Of a stretch of DNA of 64,000 bases, positions 7,489 through 17,968 are shown piece by piece; within the stretch, counting starts at the first letter, position 1, and every line of letters starts with the position of its first letter. This stretch comes from Ancylobacter gelatini (GTDB taxonomy: Bacteria; Pseudomonadota; Alphaproteobacteria; Rhizobiales; Xanthobacteraceae): positions 107,792 through 171,791 of the forward strand of contig NZ_JAKVIL010000012.1 in the NCBI RefSeq assembly GCF_022601675.1, in the 5' to 3' direction. Under the pieces are notes generated by a model. It had not been told where the DNA came from and did no database searches. It saw only the letters and a list, made by a program, of their open reading frames with translations. Position numbers and translations under genes: made by a program.

Positions 7489-8049
7489 ATGACCAAGCTT
7501 GCTTCCGGTGTGCCGACCGTCGCGACCTATACCTGGCCCATGAGGGCGCTGCACTGGCTGACGGTGATCGCGATCCTCCTGGTGTATGGCGTGACCTATC
7601 TGGAAGGCCTGTTCGAGCGCGGCACGCCCGCGCGGGCCCTCATCTGGTGGACCCACATTTCGGTGGGCCTCACCATTCTCGGCCTGGTTGCGCTGCGCTT
7701 TGCGTGCCGCGCCGTCGGGCCTGTGCCGCCGCCGTCGGCGGCCCTGTCCCGGCCGGTTCATCTGGCCGCGACCGCGGCTCATCTGCTGCTGTATCTGCTG
7801 CTGGTGGTCACCCCGTTGGTCGGCATCTATCTCGCCTTCCTGCGCGGCAACGAGGTGACGTTCTTCGGCCTGTTCACGATCCCCTCGCCAATGGCGGTGG
7901 ACCGGGAGGCGGCCCGGCCGGTGCAGGAGGTGCATGAGTGGCTGGCCAATGCGCTGGTGCTGCTGGCTCTTGTCCATGCGCTCGCCGCGCTGGCGCATCA
8001 TGTCGTGCTGAAGGATGACGTTCTGCGCCGCATGCTGCCTCGGTCCTGA
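7489..8049 (+). CDS. Cytochrome b561 family protein
   Basis: The 186-aa product is a four-span inner-membrane diheme cytochrome b of the CybB/b561 type, which passes electrons between quinol and periplasmic acceptors. Heme-ligand histidines are expected in the first helix ([11 protein letters not shown]), the second (WWTHISVGL), the third ([13 protein letters not shown]) and the fourth ([24 protein letters not shown]). Length matches the family. A strong palindrome lies immediately upstream, so the gene is probably under its own regulator rather than part of the leuC unit. It sits between leuC and leuD without a functional link to leucine synthesis. Confidence 0.9.
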   Translation: MTKLASGVPTVATYTWPMRALHWLTVIAILLVYGVTYLEGLFERGTPARALIWWTHISVGLTILGLVALRFACRAVGPVPPPSAALSRPVHLAATAAHLLLYLLLVVTPLVGIYLAFLRGNEVTFFGLFTIPSPMAVDREAARPVQEVHEWLANALVLLALVHALAALAHHVVLKDDVLRRMLPRS

Positions 8050-8152
8050 TGGAGCGCGGCTGGGCACCGGCGGCGCGGCTTGTTATGGAAGGCGGGATGT
8101 TTCCGGCGGGCGGCGCGCAAGGCGCCCGGCCTTCGGATCGATGGAGGATGCG

Positions 8153-8758
8153 TTGGATAAGTTCACCACCCTGACCGGCGTCGCCGCGCCGCTGCCGCTG
8201 GTCAATGTCGACACCGACATGATCATCCCCAAGCAGTATCTCAAGACCATCAAGCGCACCGGGCTCGGCAAGGGCCTGTTCTCGGAGCTGCGCTACAATG
8301 ATGACGGCTCCGACAATCCGGATTTCGTGCTGAACAAGCCGGCCTATCGCAATGCCAGCATTCTGGTCGCGGGCGACAATTTCGGCTGCGGCTCCTCGCG
8401 CGAACATGCGCCCTGGGCGCTGCTGGACCACGGCATTCGCTGCGTGATCTCCACGTCCTTCGCCGACATCTTCTACAATAACTGCTTCAAGAACGGCATT
8501 CTGCCGATTGCCGTCACCCAGGAGCAGCTCGACGCGCTGTTTGACGACGCCTCGCGCGGCGCCAACGCGATCGTGACGGTGGACCTGGAGAGCCAGACCA
8601 TCACCGGCCCCGATGGCGGCTCCATCAGCTTCGAGATCGACCCGTTCCGCAAGCACTGCCTGCTCAACGGTCTCGATGATATCGGCCTGACCAAGGTGAA
8701 GGCCGACCAGATCCACGATTACGAGACCCGCCTCGCCGGCGAGCGCCCCTGGGCGTGA
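8153..8758 (+). CDS. leuD: 3-isopropylmalate dehydratase small subunit LeuD
   Basis: LeuD is the small subunit of isopropylmalate isomerase. From the TTG at 8153 the product is 201 aa and begins as [20 protein letters not shown], which matches the usual MDKF start of the family. GGAGG at 8143-8147 lies 5 nt before this TTG, an ideal ribosome binding site, whereas the in-frame ATG at 8141 overlaps that site and has no site of its own. I therefore prefer TTG 8153; ATG 8141 would add 4 residues. Family motifs are [31 protein letters not shown] and [16 protein letters not shown]. It works with LeuC encoded at 5408-6829. Confidence 0.97.
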   Translation: MDKFTTLTGVAAPLPLVNVDTDMIIPKQYLKTIKRTGLGKGLFSELRYNDDGSDNPDFVLNKPAYRNASILVAGDNFGCGSSREHAPWALLDHGIRCVISTSFADIFYNNCFKNGILPIAVTQEQLDALFDDASRGANAIVTVDLESQTITGPDGGSISFEIDPFRKHCLLNGLDDIGLTKVKADQIHDYETRLAGERPWA

Positions 8759-8818
8759 GGCGAAGGGCTCGCGCCCCGCGCGTGCCGGCCGATGCCCTCC
8801 CATGTGACGAGACCGATC

Positions 8819-9202
8819 ATGACCGAACGCCGCCTCATCTCCTCCGGCTCGCCCTTCGAGAAGGCCTCGGGCTATTCGCGCGCGGTGGTCGACGGCGACT
8901 TCATCTTCGTCGCCGGCACCACCGGCTATGACTACGCGACCATGGTGATGCCGGAGAGCGTGGAGGAGCAGGCCCATGCCTGCTTCCGCACCATCGCCGC
9001 CGTGCTCGCCGAGGCGGGATCGAGCCTGAGCGATGTCGTGCGCGTGCGCTATATCATCACCGACGCGGCCTATGCCGATGCCGTGTTTCCGATCTTCGGA
9101 CACTATTTCGGCGAGATCCGTCCCGCCGGCACGCTGATCGTCGCCGGGCTGCTCAAGCCGGAGATGAAGATCGAGATCGAGGTGACGGCCCGCCGTCGCT
9201 GA
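8819..9202 (+). CDS. RidA family protein
   Basis: The 127-aa product belongs to the YjgF/YER057c/UK114 (RidA) family of trimeric proteins. Canonical members hydrolyse reactive enamines and imines released by PLP enzymes. It has the typical fold pattern: ISSGSPFEKASGYSRAVVDG, FVAGTTGYDY, EEQAHACFRTIAAVLAEAG and VRVRYIITD. It ends with GEIRPAGTLIVAGLLKPEMKIEIEV, where the Arg is the canonical active-site residue. An in-frame ATG at 8792 would extend it by 9 residues; ATG 8819 fits the family better. It lies between leuD and a glyoxalase gene. Confidence 0.88.
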   Translation: MTERRLISSGSPFEKASGYSRAVVDGDFIFVAGTTGYDYATMVMPESVEEQAHACFRTIAAVLAEAGSSLSDVVRVRYIITDAAYADAVFPIFGHYFGEIRPAGTLIVAGLLKPEMKIEIEVTARRR

Positions 9203-9231
9203 CCCTTCCCCGTTTCCCGCAAGGTGCCGCC

Positions 9232-9627
9232 ATGGCCAAGGCCATTCACTCGATGATCCGCGTGCTCGACGAGGCGCGCTCGGTCGATTTCTACAAGCGC
9301 GCCTTCGGGCTCGACATCGCCGACCGCTACGCCTTCGATGGCTTCACGCTGGTCTATCTGCGCAGCCCGGACGCTGATTTCGAGGTCGAGCTGACCATCA
9401 ATCAGGGCCGCACGGAGCCTTATGCCCCCGGCGACGGCTATGGCCACATCGCCTTCGCGGTGGAAGACCTTCGCGCCGAGCATGCGCGGTTCACAAGCGC
9501 GGGGCTGGCGCCGACGCCGGTCAAGGAGTTCTTCCACCAGGGCGTGCTGCTGGCGACCTTCTTCTTCGTCACCGATCCTGACGGCTACAAGATCGAGGTT
9601 CTGCAGAGGGCCGGGCGCTACCGCTGA
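9232..9627 (+). CDS. Glyoxalase I-like (VOC family) protein
   Basis: The 131-aa product is close in length and motif to lactoylglutathione lyase. Candidate metal ligands appear in the right order: His in MAKAIHSMIRV, Glu in DFEVELTIN, His in GYGHIAFAV and Glu in YKIEVLQ. The DPDGYKIE signature is typical. The start ATG 9232 is 29 nt after the ridA-like gene and the two are probably co-transcribed. Glyoxalase II (gloB) is encoded at 20167-20940. The assignment to gloA is plausible but other VOC enzymes look similar at this level. Confidence 0.82.
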   Translation: MAKAIHSMIRVLDEARSVDFYKRAFGLDIADRYAFDGFTLVYLRSPDADFEVELTINQGRTEPYAPGDGYGHIAFAVEDLRAEHARFTSAGLAPTPVKEFFHQGVLLATFFFVTDPDGYKIEVLQRAGRYR

Positions 9628-9728
9628 AGGCCGGCGATCCCGGCGCCGTGCTTGCCAGTGCGCGCGCCAGCGATTAGCACTCCGCACGCCCAATAATTTC
9701 GTTCCGACGCGAAAAGCGAGACAATCCC

Positions 9729-10838
9729 ATGGCCACCCACAAGCTCCTCCTTCTCCCCGGCGACGGCATCGGCCCTGAAGTCATGGCGCAGGTGAAGCGT
9801 GTGCTCGGCTGGCTCGAGGCGCGCGGCCTCGCGTCGTTCGCCATCGAGGAGGATCTTGTCGGCGGCGCGGCCTATGATTCCTGCGGCGCCCCGATTTCCG
9901 AGGAAGCGATGAAGCGCGCCTTCGCCGCCGATGCCATTCTGCTCGGCGCGGTGGGCGGGACGAAATGGGCCTATGTGCCTTACGAGCTGCGCCCGGAAGC
10001 CGGCCTGCTGCGCCTGCGCAAGGACCTGCAGCTGTTCGCCAATCTGCGCCCGGCACTGTGCTATCCCGCGCTCGCCGACGCCTCCAGCCTCAAGCGCGAT
10101 CTGGTCGAGGGGCTCGATATCCTCATCGTGCGCGAACTCACCGGCGGCGTGTATTTCGGCGAACCCAAGACCATCACCGACCTCGCGGACGGCCAGAAGC
10201 GCGCCATCGACACCCAGGTCTATGAATCCTACGAGATCGAGCGCATCGCCCGCGTGGCCTTCGAACTGGCCCGGACCCGCCGCAACAAGGTGGTCTCGGC
10301 CGAGAAGCACAATGTGATGAAGTCCGGCCTGTTGTGGAAGCAGGTGGTGAGCGAGGTCCACGGCTCCGATTACAACGACGTGCAGCTGGAGCATCAGCTT
10401 GCCGATTCCTGCGCCATGCAACTCGTGCGCGCGCCCAAGCAGTTCGACGTGCTGGTGACCGACAACCTGTTCGGTGACGTGCTCTCTGACGTGGCGGCGA
10501 TGCTGACCGGCTCGCTCGGCATGCTGCCCTCCGCCTCGCTCGGCGGCGTGGAGGAGATTTCCGGCAAGCGCCGCGCGCTTTACGAGCCCGTGCACGGCGC
10601 CGCGCCGGATATTGCCGGCAAGGGCGTGGCCAACCCGATCGCCATGGTCGGGTCGCTAGCCATGGCGCTGCGCTATTCCTTCGGGCTCGGCGAGGTCGCC
10701 GACCGTATCGAGGCGGCGATCGCCGGCGTGCTGGCGGCGGGCTATCGCACCGGCGACATCTACACTGAGGGCATGACCCGCGTCGGCACCGAAGGCATGG
10801 GCGACGCGCTGCTGGCCGAACTCGACAAGGCGGCCTGA
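9729..10838 (+). CDS. leuB: 3-isopropylmalate dehydrogenase LeuB
   Basis: LeuB oxidises and decarboxylates 3-isopropylmalate to 2-ketoisocaproate with NAD+. The 369-aa product shows the dehydrogenase blocks [13 protein letters not shown] and [22 protein letters not shown], the substrate loop [13 protein letters not shown], and the catalytic regions [21 protein letters not shown] and [12 protein letters not shown]. The Asp-rich [14 protein letters not shown] segment binds the divalent metal. Length is normal. A clear terminator follows at 10870-10906, closing the leu region. Confidence 0.98.
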   Translation: MATHKLLLLPGDGIGPEVMAQVKRVLGWLEARGLASFAIEEDLVGGAAYDSCGAPISEEAMKRAFAADAILLGAVGGTKWAYVPYELRPEAGLLRLRKDLQLFANLRPALCYPALADASSLKRDLVEGLDILIVRELTGGVYFGEPKTITDLADGQKRAIDTQVYESYEIERIARVAFELARTRRNKVVSAEKHNVMKSGLLWKQVVSEVHGSDYNDVQLEHQLADSCAMQLVRAPKQFDVLVTDNLFGDVLSDVAAMLTGSLGMLPSASLGGVEEISGKRRALYEPVHGAAPDIAGKGVANPIAMVGSLAMALRYSFGLGEVADRIEAAIAGVLAAGYRTGDIYTEGMTRVGTEGMGDALLAELDKAA

Positions 10839-10869
10839 GGCTCCGGGCTCACCCGTTTTCCGGACAAGG

Positions 10870-10906
10870 ACGGCGCGCGCCCACGGGTTGCGCGCCGTTT
10901 TCTTTT
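10870..10906 (+). terminator. Intrinsic terminator of leuB
   Basis: A 9-bp perfect stem, ACGGCGCGC (10870-10878) with GCGCGCCGT (10890-10898), has an 11-nt loop and runs into TTTTCTTTT. It lies 32 nt after the leuB stop. Confidence 0.85.
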
Positions 10907-10943
10907 AAGGCGCGGGGCCGAGCGCGGGATCGAGGCCGCGAAT

Positions 10944-10974
10944 CAAAAAGCCCGGCATGCGGGGCATGCCGGGC
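10944..10974 (-). terminator. Intrinsic terminator of the 11.0 kb minus-strand gene
   Basis: GCCCGGCATG (10950-10959) pairs with CATGCCGGGC (10965-10974) around a 5-nt loop. On the minus strand the stem is followed by CTTTTT (10949-10944). It serves the small secreted protein gene ending at 11000. Confidence 0.85.
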
Positions 10975-10999
10975 CGGAAAGTCTCGCCGTCTCGGGCGC

Positions 11000-11278
11000 T
11001 CAGTACTTCGGCAGGTAGTACTGGTCGGGCAGCGGGTAGCGCGTGCCCGTAATGGTGCTGTTGTCGCCATACTGCGGATAGCGCGAGTGCACCACGTCGA
11101 CATAGTTCAGATAGCGGCCGGTGCCGGGCTTCACCACGGTGCCGGGATCGAGATAGGACTTCGGGGCCGGCTTGCGGATGGTCAGGCGCGTGGGCGAATC
11201 CTGCGCCTGCACAGGCGCCACGGCGAGCACGACGGCGCCGGACATCAGCACGGCAAGAGCGAACGGAACCAGACGCAT
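11000..11278 (-). CDS. Small secreted hypothetical protein
   Basis: The 92-aa product from ATG 11278 starts with a clear signal peptide, MRLVPFALAVLMSGAVVLAV, with a cleavage site after PVQA. The mature part is short, basic and rich in Tyr and Pro: KPAPKSYLDPGTVVKPG, then NYVDVVHSRYPQYGDNS and the C-terminus YYLPKY. It is therefore expected in the periplasm or outside the cell. The frame is open upstream to 11320, but the signal peptide decides for 11278. It has its own terminator. I do not recognise a family; the short repeated tyrosine motifs are the only visible character. Confidence 0.7.
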   Translation of the reverse strand: MRLVPFALAVLMSGAVVLAVAPVQAQDSPTRLTIRKPAPKSYLDPGTVVKPGTGRYLNYVDVVHSRYPQYGDNSTITGTRYPLPDQYYLPKY

Positions 11279-11402
11279 GTGAACCTCCCAGCGACGCAAC
11301 CAACGCGCCTGCCCAAACATCGAAAAACCAGTTTGGCAGACCGAGGCTTACGTCACGATAAACATGGAGGCAAGGGAAGGTTCCGTCGAGTGGGGTGGAT
11401 TA

Positions 11403-12377
11403 CTAATTGCGCCGTTCGGCGATGAAACGCGCCGCTTCCACCAGCAGTGTGGCTTTGTTGCCGAAGCCTGCGAGCGCGTCGGTGGCCTCCCCGACCAGCC
11501 GCGCCAGCTCGGCCCGGGCACCTTCGACACCAAGCCGTTCCACCAGCGTGGCCTTGCCGGCCTGCGCGTCCTTGCCCACCGCCTTGCCGAGGGTCGCGGC
11601 GTCGCCCTCGACGTCCAGGAGGTCGTCGGCGATCTGGAAGGCGCGGCCGATGGCGCGCGCGTAAAGGTCGAGCGCGGCTTTCTCCGCAGGTGACGCACCG
11701 CCAAGAAGGGCGCCCGCCTCGCAGGCATGGCGCAGCAGCGCGCCGGTCTTCAGCGCCTGAAGGTGCATGATGGCGTCGGCATCGAGCCGGGGGCGGCCTT
11801 CGCCCTCGAACCGGCCCTCGGCGGCGAGGTCGAGCATCTGCCCGCCCACCATGCCGCCGCCGCCGGCCGCGCGGGCAAGGCTCGCCACCAGCGCCATACG
11901 CACCGCCGGGTCGGGATGCGTCGCCTCGCCGGCCAGTATCTCGAAGGCGAGGGTGAGCAGGGCATCGCCCGCGAGAATCGCGGTCGCCTCGTCATAGGCG
12001 CGGTGGACGGTCGGCTGGCCGCGGCGCAAATCGTCATCGTCCATGGCCGGCAGGTCGTCATGCACCAGCGAATAGCAATGCACGCATTCCAGCGCGGTCG
12101 CGGCCGGCAGCGCCTGCGCCCGGCCCACGCCGAACAGCGCGGCGCATTGGAGGACGAGGAAGGGCCGCAGCCGCTTGCCCCCGTTCAGCGCGCCGTGGCG
12201 CATCGCGGCGGCGAGCCGCGCGCTGGGGATGCCGGCGCCGGCGATGGCCCGGTCAATGGAATGGCCGACCTCATCAGCCGCGCGCGCAAGGGCGGCGGCG
12301 AGGGCGGCGGCGGCGAGGGCGGCATCGCCAGGTGCGGCATCGGCCGCGTCCGGGCGGGGGGGCGTCTGTGAGGTCAT
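11403..12377 (-). CDS. ispA: Polyprenyl synthetase (geranyl/farnesyl diphosphate synthase type)
   Basis: The 324-aa product condenses isopentenyl diphosphate with allylic diphosphates, probably giving farnesyl diphosphate for quinones, undecaprenyl carrier and hopanoids. The first aspartate-rich motif is [14 protein letters not shown] and the second is DDLLDVEGD; both are intact. Other blocks are [12 protein letters not shown] and [14 protein letters not shown]. The residues before the first aspartate motif (HCYSLVH) fit the IspA short-chain class. The N-terminus is alanine-rich low-complexity sequence, so the true start could be slightly inside. The gene is divergent from mtgA. Confidence 0.92.
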   Translation of the reverse strand: MTSQTPPRPDAADAAPGDAALAAAALAAALARAADEVGHSIDRAIAGAGIPSARLAAAMRHGALNGGKRLRPFLVLQCAALFGVGRAQALPAATALECVHCYSLVHDDLPAMDDDDLRRGQPTVHRAYDEATAILAGDALLTLAFEILAGEATHPDPAVRMALVASLARAAGGGGMVGGQMLDLAAEGRFEGEGRPRLDADAIMHLQALKTGALLRHACEAGALLGGASPAEKAALDLYARAIGRAFQIADDLLDVEGDAATLGKAVGKDAQAGKATLVERLGVEGARAELARLVGEATDALAGFGNKATLLVEAARFIAERRN

Positions 12378-12519
12378 CGCGGCGGGCCCGGCTGGTGGAG
12401 CGTCGTTCCGTGCCCCAGCGATAAGGCGCGGTCAAGCGCGGCCTCACCGCGATGTGAGCATCAAGGGTTGGTCGCGGCGCGCGCGGAGGCTACGTATGGG
12501 GAGGGCGCGGGGAGCGAGC

Positions 12520-13200
12520 ATGGGCAGATGGCTGAAGCGGGCGTTTTGGGCGGTGCTGATCGTGGTGGCGATCCCGCTGCTGCTCGGCCTCGCCTATAAC
12601 GTCGTGCCGCCCGCCTCGACCCTCATGCTCTGGCGCTGGGCCACGCTCCAGCCGGTAACGCGCGACTGGGTGCCGCTCGACGACATCGCCCCCGCGCTGG
12701 TGCGCAGCGTGCTCGCCTCCGAGGATGCGCGCTTCTGCAGCCATCGCGGCGTCGACCTGGTGGAATTGCGGAATGTGATGGACGATGCCGGGGACGGCGA
12801 GCCCTCGCGCGGGGCCTCGACCATCACCATGCAGGTGGCCAAGAACCTGTTCCTGTGGAACGGGCGCAGCTTCATTCGCAAGGGCCTCGAACTTCCACTC
12901 GCGCTCTATCTCGACGCGGTGATGCCCAAGCGGCGCGTGATCGAGATCTATCTCAACATCGCCGAATGGGGGCCGGACGGCGAATTCGGCGCCGAGGCCG
13001 GCGCGCAGCGCGCCTTTGGCCGCCCGGCACGCGAGCTGACCGGGCGGCAGGCCGCTCTGATGGCGGTGGTCCTGCCCAATCCGCACCGGCGCAGCGCGGC
13101 CAAGCCCGGTCCCGGCGTCTCCCGTCTTGCCGGGCGCTTGCAGGCCCGGCTGCCGCGCGAGGGCGCCGAGCTCACCGCCTGTCTCGGCCCGCTCGGCTGA
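12520..13200 (+). CDS. mtgA: Monofunctional biosynthetic peptidoglycan transglycosylase MtgA
   Basis: MtgA polymerises lipid II into glycan strands. The 226-aa product has one N-terminal membrane anchor (about residues 8-27) and a single GT51 domain. Motifs include [16 protein letters not shown] with the catalytic Glu, [17 protein letters not shown], the segment [20 protein letters not shown] and [16 protein letters not shown]. There is no transpeptidase domain, as expected for the monofunctional class. ATG 12520 follows GGAG; an alternative ATG at 12496 would add 8 residues. Confidence 0.95.
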   Translation: MGRWLKRAFWAVLIVVAIPLLLGLAYNVVPPASTLMLWRWATLQPVTRDWVPLDDIAPALVRSVLASEDARFCSHRGVDLVELRNVMDDAGDGEPSRGASTITMQVAKNLFLWNGRSFIRKGLELPLALYLDAVMPKRRVIEIYLNIAEWGPDGEFGAEAGAQRAFGRPARELTGRQAALMAVVLPNPHRRSAAKPGPGVSRLAGRLQARLPREGAELTACLGPLG

Positions 13201-13285
13201 GCGCGCCTTGAGAAAGCCGCCGGCCCGGGCAAAAGGAGAGGGCAGGGAAACGGCGCGCTTTGTCGAAAACGGTTGGCTACAGCCC

Positions 13286-13315
13286 CTTTCGCTCGCGCGC
13301 ATGAGTCTGTATAAG
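13286..13315 (+). promoter_or_regulatory. Putative rpmF promoter
   Basis: CTTTCG (13286-13291), an 18-nt spacer and TATAAG (13310-13315) resemble an alphaproteobacterial housekeeping promoter. The predicted start is about 70 nt before rpmF. The spacer length equals that of the sRNA and tRNA promoters in this window. Confidence 0.4.
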
Positions 13316-13393
13316 CCGCGCTCCAGATACGCACGACCCGGCGCCGGCTCCCTTTCCAGGGTCTTGGGGCACGTCGGTACAGGAGTTGAGACT

Positions 13394-13579
13394 ATGGCCG
13401 TTCCGAAGAAGAAGACCAGCCCGTCGCGTCGTGGCATGCGCCGCTCCGCCGACGCGCTCGCCAAGCCGACCTATATCGAGGACAAGGATTCCGGCGAGCT
13501 GCGCCGTCCGCACCACCTCGACATGAAGACCGGCATGTACAAGGGCCGTCAGGTCCTCAAGGTGAAGGCCGAGGCCTGA
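13394..13579 (+). CDS. rpmF: 50S ribosomal protein L32
   Basis: The 61-aa product starts [18 protein letters not shown] and is a standard L32, a small component of the large ribosomal subunit. It has no cysteine pairs, so it is the zinc-independent form. AGGAG at 13381-13385 lies 8 nt before the ATG. It is downstream of mtgA on the same strand and probably has its own promoter. Confidence 0.98.
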   Translation: MAVPKKKTSPSRRGMRRSADALAKPTYIEDKDSGELRRPHHLDMKTGMYKGRQVLKVKAEA

Positions 13580-13913
13580 GCCTTTTCGGCCGCACGACGC
13601 GACGGCGCCGCGGGAAATAGTTGGTCTGCCGTCGGCAGGTCGCTCCCGCCCGCCGCCACGTCACGGCTGATTCGCTGCGAAATTCGTCGAAAGCGTCGCG
13701 TCAGCCGGTCTGGCGCGGCGTCTTTTTGCGTTCCGCACCCCGTGGGCTATGGGGCATCGTGCCGCCGGCGGCGGTTTCAGGGCCAAACGCCGACGGTGCC
13801 ATCGGTTGAAGTGGACGGCATCCCGGTTCCACGATTTACTGTGCGGACCACGGCATAGGACTGAAAGGCAGGTACCGTGCCGTCATGCGCTGAGACCTTC
13901 GCGGTGAGACTCC
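13580..13913. other. Gene-free interval between rpmF and the EAL gene
   Basis: These 334 nt contain no convincing reading frame, terminator or repeat. The only open frame (13621-13809) lacks a ribosome binding site and has no recognisable product. The segment just before 13914 probably holds the promoter of the GGDEF/EAL gene, but no clear elements are visible. Confidence 0.5.
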
Positions 13914-15644
13914 ATGGTTGACGGAGTTAGGCTCGCCCGACCGGATTCCGAACTGCCCCTCACTCCCGAGGCGATGCAGCAGGTGGTCTGCGATCTCGGC
14001 GTCGCCGTCTATTCATGGTCCATCGATAGCGATGAGCTGAGCTGGAGCGACAATGCCCGCGACCTGCTCGGCCCGCACCGCTGGCAGCGGGCGCACACCG
14101 GCAAGGATTATGGTGCGCTGATCGAAGCGGGTTCCGGCCTGTGCCGCGCGGAGGCAGCGCAGGCCAGCCCCCTTCACAGCGGGGGCCTGTTCCCGGGTCT
14201 GCAGGCGCTATCTCCCCCCGATCTTGGCCGCGCCCGGCCTTTCGAAACCGTCTATTGCCTGTCCCTGCCGCCCGAATACAGCCAGCGGCGGCTGTGGATC
14301 GAGGATCGCGGCATCGGGTGCTTCGACGCCAATGGCCGGCTGGTTCGGGTCGACGGGATGATCCGGCGCTATGCCGTCGGGCGGCCGGTGCGCTACGCCA
14401 AGCCGCCGGGCATGCAGGCCGACCGCCAGCGCCTCGCGGCCATGCTCGACGAGCGCCTTGCCGCCAGCTACGCCGATGGCGGCGAGTTCGGCTTCATGCT
14501 GGTGTCGATCGACCAGCTCAGCCAGCTCAACGAGGCCTATGGCTATCGCGTCACCGACGAGGTGATCGACATCGTGGCGCTGCGCCTTGCCGCGCAGCTG
14601 CGCGAGGGCGAGGAAATGGCGCGGTTCTCGGGCAGCAAGTTCGCGCTGCTGCTGCGCGATACGCCGGGAGAGAGCCTGCCGGGCGCCGCTCACCGTTTTC
14701 TCACCGCTGTAAACGGCACGGCCGCGCGCACGGCGGCGGGGGCGGTGGCGGTGGCGATCTCCGCCGGCGGGCTGGTCGCGCCGCGGCAGGGCCGCAATGT
14801 CGGCGAGATTTTCGCGCGGGCACAGGACACGCTGCAGAACGTGCGCGCCTCCGCCCGCGGTACGTTTCTCGGCTATTCGCCGAGCTTCGATCGCGAGGCC
14901 GAGCGCCGCGCCAATCTGCGCTTTGCCGACGACATCGTGTCCGCGCTCAGCGAGGGGCGGGTGAAGCTGGCGTTCCAGCCGATCGCCTTCGGCGCGACGC
15001 GGCAGGTGGCGTTCCATGAATGCCTGGTGCGGATCGAGAGCCATAGCGGCCATGTCTTCGACGGCTCGGCGATCATTCCCACCGCCGAACGCTTCGGCCT
15101 GACCCGGCTGATCGATCTGCGCAGTCTGGAGCTGGCCTTCTCCGCTCTGGAGGCCGATCCGACGCTGCGGTTGTCCGTGAACGTCTCGCCGGGCTCGATC
15201 CACGATGGCGCCTGGCTTGCCCTGCTGGAGGAGCGGGCGCGCCAGGGTTTCGGCGAGCGGTTGATCGTGGAGTTGACCGAATCGGCAACCATCCCCGACC
15301 TGGAATCGGTGCGGCGGACGGTGAACTGGCTGCACGATCTCGGCTGCAAGGTCGCGATGGACGATTTCGGCGTCGGCTATACGTCGTTCCGCAACCTGCG
15401 CCGGCTCGGCGTCGACATGTTGAAGATCGATGGCAGCTTCATCTGCTCGCTCATGCAGTCGACCGACGACCGCCATTTTGTGCGGGCGCTGCTCGACCTG
15501 GCGCGCAATCTCGGCATCGAGACCGTGGCCGAGTGGGTGCTCGACGAGGCGACCGGGGAGCTGCTCACGGAATGGGGCTGCACCTATCTGCAGGGGCAGC
15601 TCATCGGGCTCGCCGGCTGCGCCCCGCCGCATCCCGCCGCCTGA
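13914..15644 (+). CDS. PAS-like/GGDEF/EAL protein, predicted c-di-GMP phosphodiesterase
   Basis: The 576-aa product combines an N-terminal sensor-like region (about 20-150, PAS-like), a GGDEF domain (about 175-305) and an EAL domain (about 330-565). The GGDEF signature is lost: residues 239-243 read SGSKF, so cyclase activity is not expected. The EAL domain keeps its catalytic set: E369-C-L-V-R, NVSPGS, ELTES, D483-D484-FGVGYTS, LKIDGSF, a late Glu in ETVAEWV and LQGQLIG. It should hydrolyse c-di-GMP. No membrane span is seen. The gene stands alone between rpmF and the PHB genes. Confidence 0.88.
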   Translation: MVDGVRLARPDSELPLTPEAMQQVVCDLGVAVYSWSIDSDELSWSDNARDLLGPHRWQRAHTGKDYGALIEAGSGLCRAEAAQASPLHSGGLFPGLQALSPPDLGRARPFETVYCLSLPPEYSQRRLWIEDRGIGCFDANGRLVRVDGMIRRYAVGRPVRYAKPPGMQADRQRLAAMLDERLAASYADGGEFGFMLVSIDQLSQLNEAYGYRVTDEVIDIVALRLAAQLREGEEMARFSGSKFALLLRDTPGESLPGAAHRFLTAVNGTAARTAAGAVAVAISAGGLVAPRQGRNVGEIFARAQDTLQNVRASARGTFLGYSPSFDREAERRANLRFADDIVSALSEGRVKLAFQPIAFGATRQVAFHECLVRIESHSGHVFDGSAIIPTAERFGLTRLIDLRSLELAFSALEADPTLRLSVNVSPGSIHDGAWLALLEERARQGFGERLIVELTESATIPDLESVRRTVNWLHDLGCKVAMDDFGVGYTSFRNLRRLGVDMLKIDGSFICSLMQSTDDRHFVRALLDLARNLGIETVAEWVLDEATGELLTEWGCTYLQGQLIGLAGCAPPHPAA

Positions 15645-15709
15645 GGCGCCGTCGGCGCGCCGTTGTGGCGCATCGTTCCCCCGCCGGCTACCGCTGGCTC
15701 CGGGCGACG

Positions 15710-16288
15710 TCAGTCCGTCTTGCTGCCGTCGCCGAGCTTGTCGAGCCGCTTCTGCATCTCGGCCACCTGCCGCTTCAACTCGTCAAAATCATCCGTCTTG
15801 GCCGGCGTTTCGGCAGAAACTTCCTCGCCCCGCCCGTTGGGCAGGAACATCTTGAAGGTGCGGTCGAAGATTTCCATGTTCCGGCGCACCTGCTCTTCCA
15901 TCACACCGAAGCCGCCAAAGCCACCGGCGCCGAAGGTCTTGGTGAGCTGCTCTCGCATATTGCCCTGTTCCTTGCTGAAATTCTCGATCGACATGTCGAG
16001 ATAGCGCGGAACCAGCATCTGCATGCTGTCGCCGTAAAATCGGATGATCTGGCGTAGAAAATTGATCGGCAGAAGGTTCTGGCCCTTGCCTTCCTGCTCG
16101 AAGATGATCTGGGTAAGCACGGAATGCGTAATGTCGTCGGACGTCTTCGCGTCATAGACGACGAAGTCCTCGCCATTCTTCACCATCAACGCAAGGTCCT
16201 CGAGCGTAACGTACGTGCTCGTGCCCGTGTTGTAGAGACGCCGGTTGGCGTACTTCTTGATGGTGACGGGTTCCGTGGATTTTGCCAT
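15710..16288 (-). CDS. phaR: Polyhydroxyalkanoate synthesis repressor PhaR
   Basis: PhaR is a DNA-binding protein that also binds PHB granules and represses phasin and other PHB genes when polymer is absent. The 192-aa product starts MAKSTEPVTIKKYANRRLYN, the hallmark of the PHB/PHA accumulation regulator DNA-binding domain, followed by the TSTYVTLEDLALMVKNGEDF region and the PHB accumulation domain (SVLTQIIFEQEGKGQ). The C-terminal third is polar with a short coiled coil (DELKRQVAEMQKRLDKL). It is divergent from phaA with a 258-nt shared control region. Confidence 0.96.
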   Translation of the reverse strand: MAKSTEPVTIKKYANRRLYNTGTSTYVTLEDLALMVKNGEDFVVYDAKTSDDITHSVLTQIIFEQEGKGQNLLPINFLRQIIRFYGDSMQMLVPRYLDMSIENFSKEQGNMREQLTKTFGAGGFGGFGVMEEQVRRNMEIFDRTFKMFLPNGRGEEVSAETPAKTDDFDELKRQVAEMQKRLDKLGDGSKTD

Positions 16289-16434
16289 GTGTTCCGGCTA
16301 CCTTGATTGTTTCCCCATGAAAAACTCTAGGACGTTTCCAGGGCGACGGCTACAGGATTGTGAAGTGGATATGAAGCAATATGGTACCTCATTCGGCCTG
16401 ACGGCCTCGTGACATCGTCAAATTCGCGGTGTTG

Positions 16435-16463
16435 TTGACACAGGTCACTTGCACCTAACACCA
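16435..16463 (+). promoter_or_regulatory. Possible phaA promoter element
   Basis: An exact TTGACA lies at 16435-16440 in the phaR-phaA divergent region, 107 nt before phaA. The -10 element is poor (TAACAC or ACACCA at 15-17 nt), so a second factor may be needed. Confidence 0.3.
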
Positions 16464-16546
16464 TTGCCTTACATCTGATGCCTGAACGGAACAGATGCCC
16501 GGCTCCGGTCGTCGCCCGGGACAGTAGCTAGCGGAGGACGTCAAAC

Positions 16547-17725
<1,179 letters not shown>

Positions 17726-17968
17726 TCCGGCCCCGCACAGGCTGGATCCGCTTTCGCGGCGCGCCACTCGCGCGCCGCGCCCACCTCGCGGTCGGCGGCA
17801 ACGCCAGACGCCGCCCGCCACATGTCGGCCGGACGCATACTGGATCTTTCAGGTAGCTGCCCTTACGAAAGGGGGCAGTGGGTATGCGTTCCCGTCGCAT
17901 TGCTGATCGACAAAAACGACGTACAAGCCGTCGTCGGTTCCGGGATGGAAACCAAGAGGGGAAGTCAG

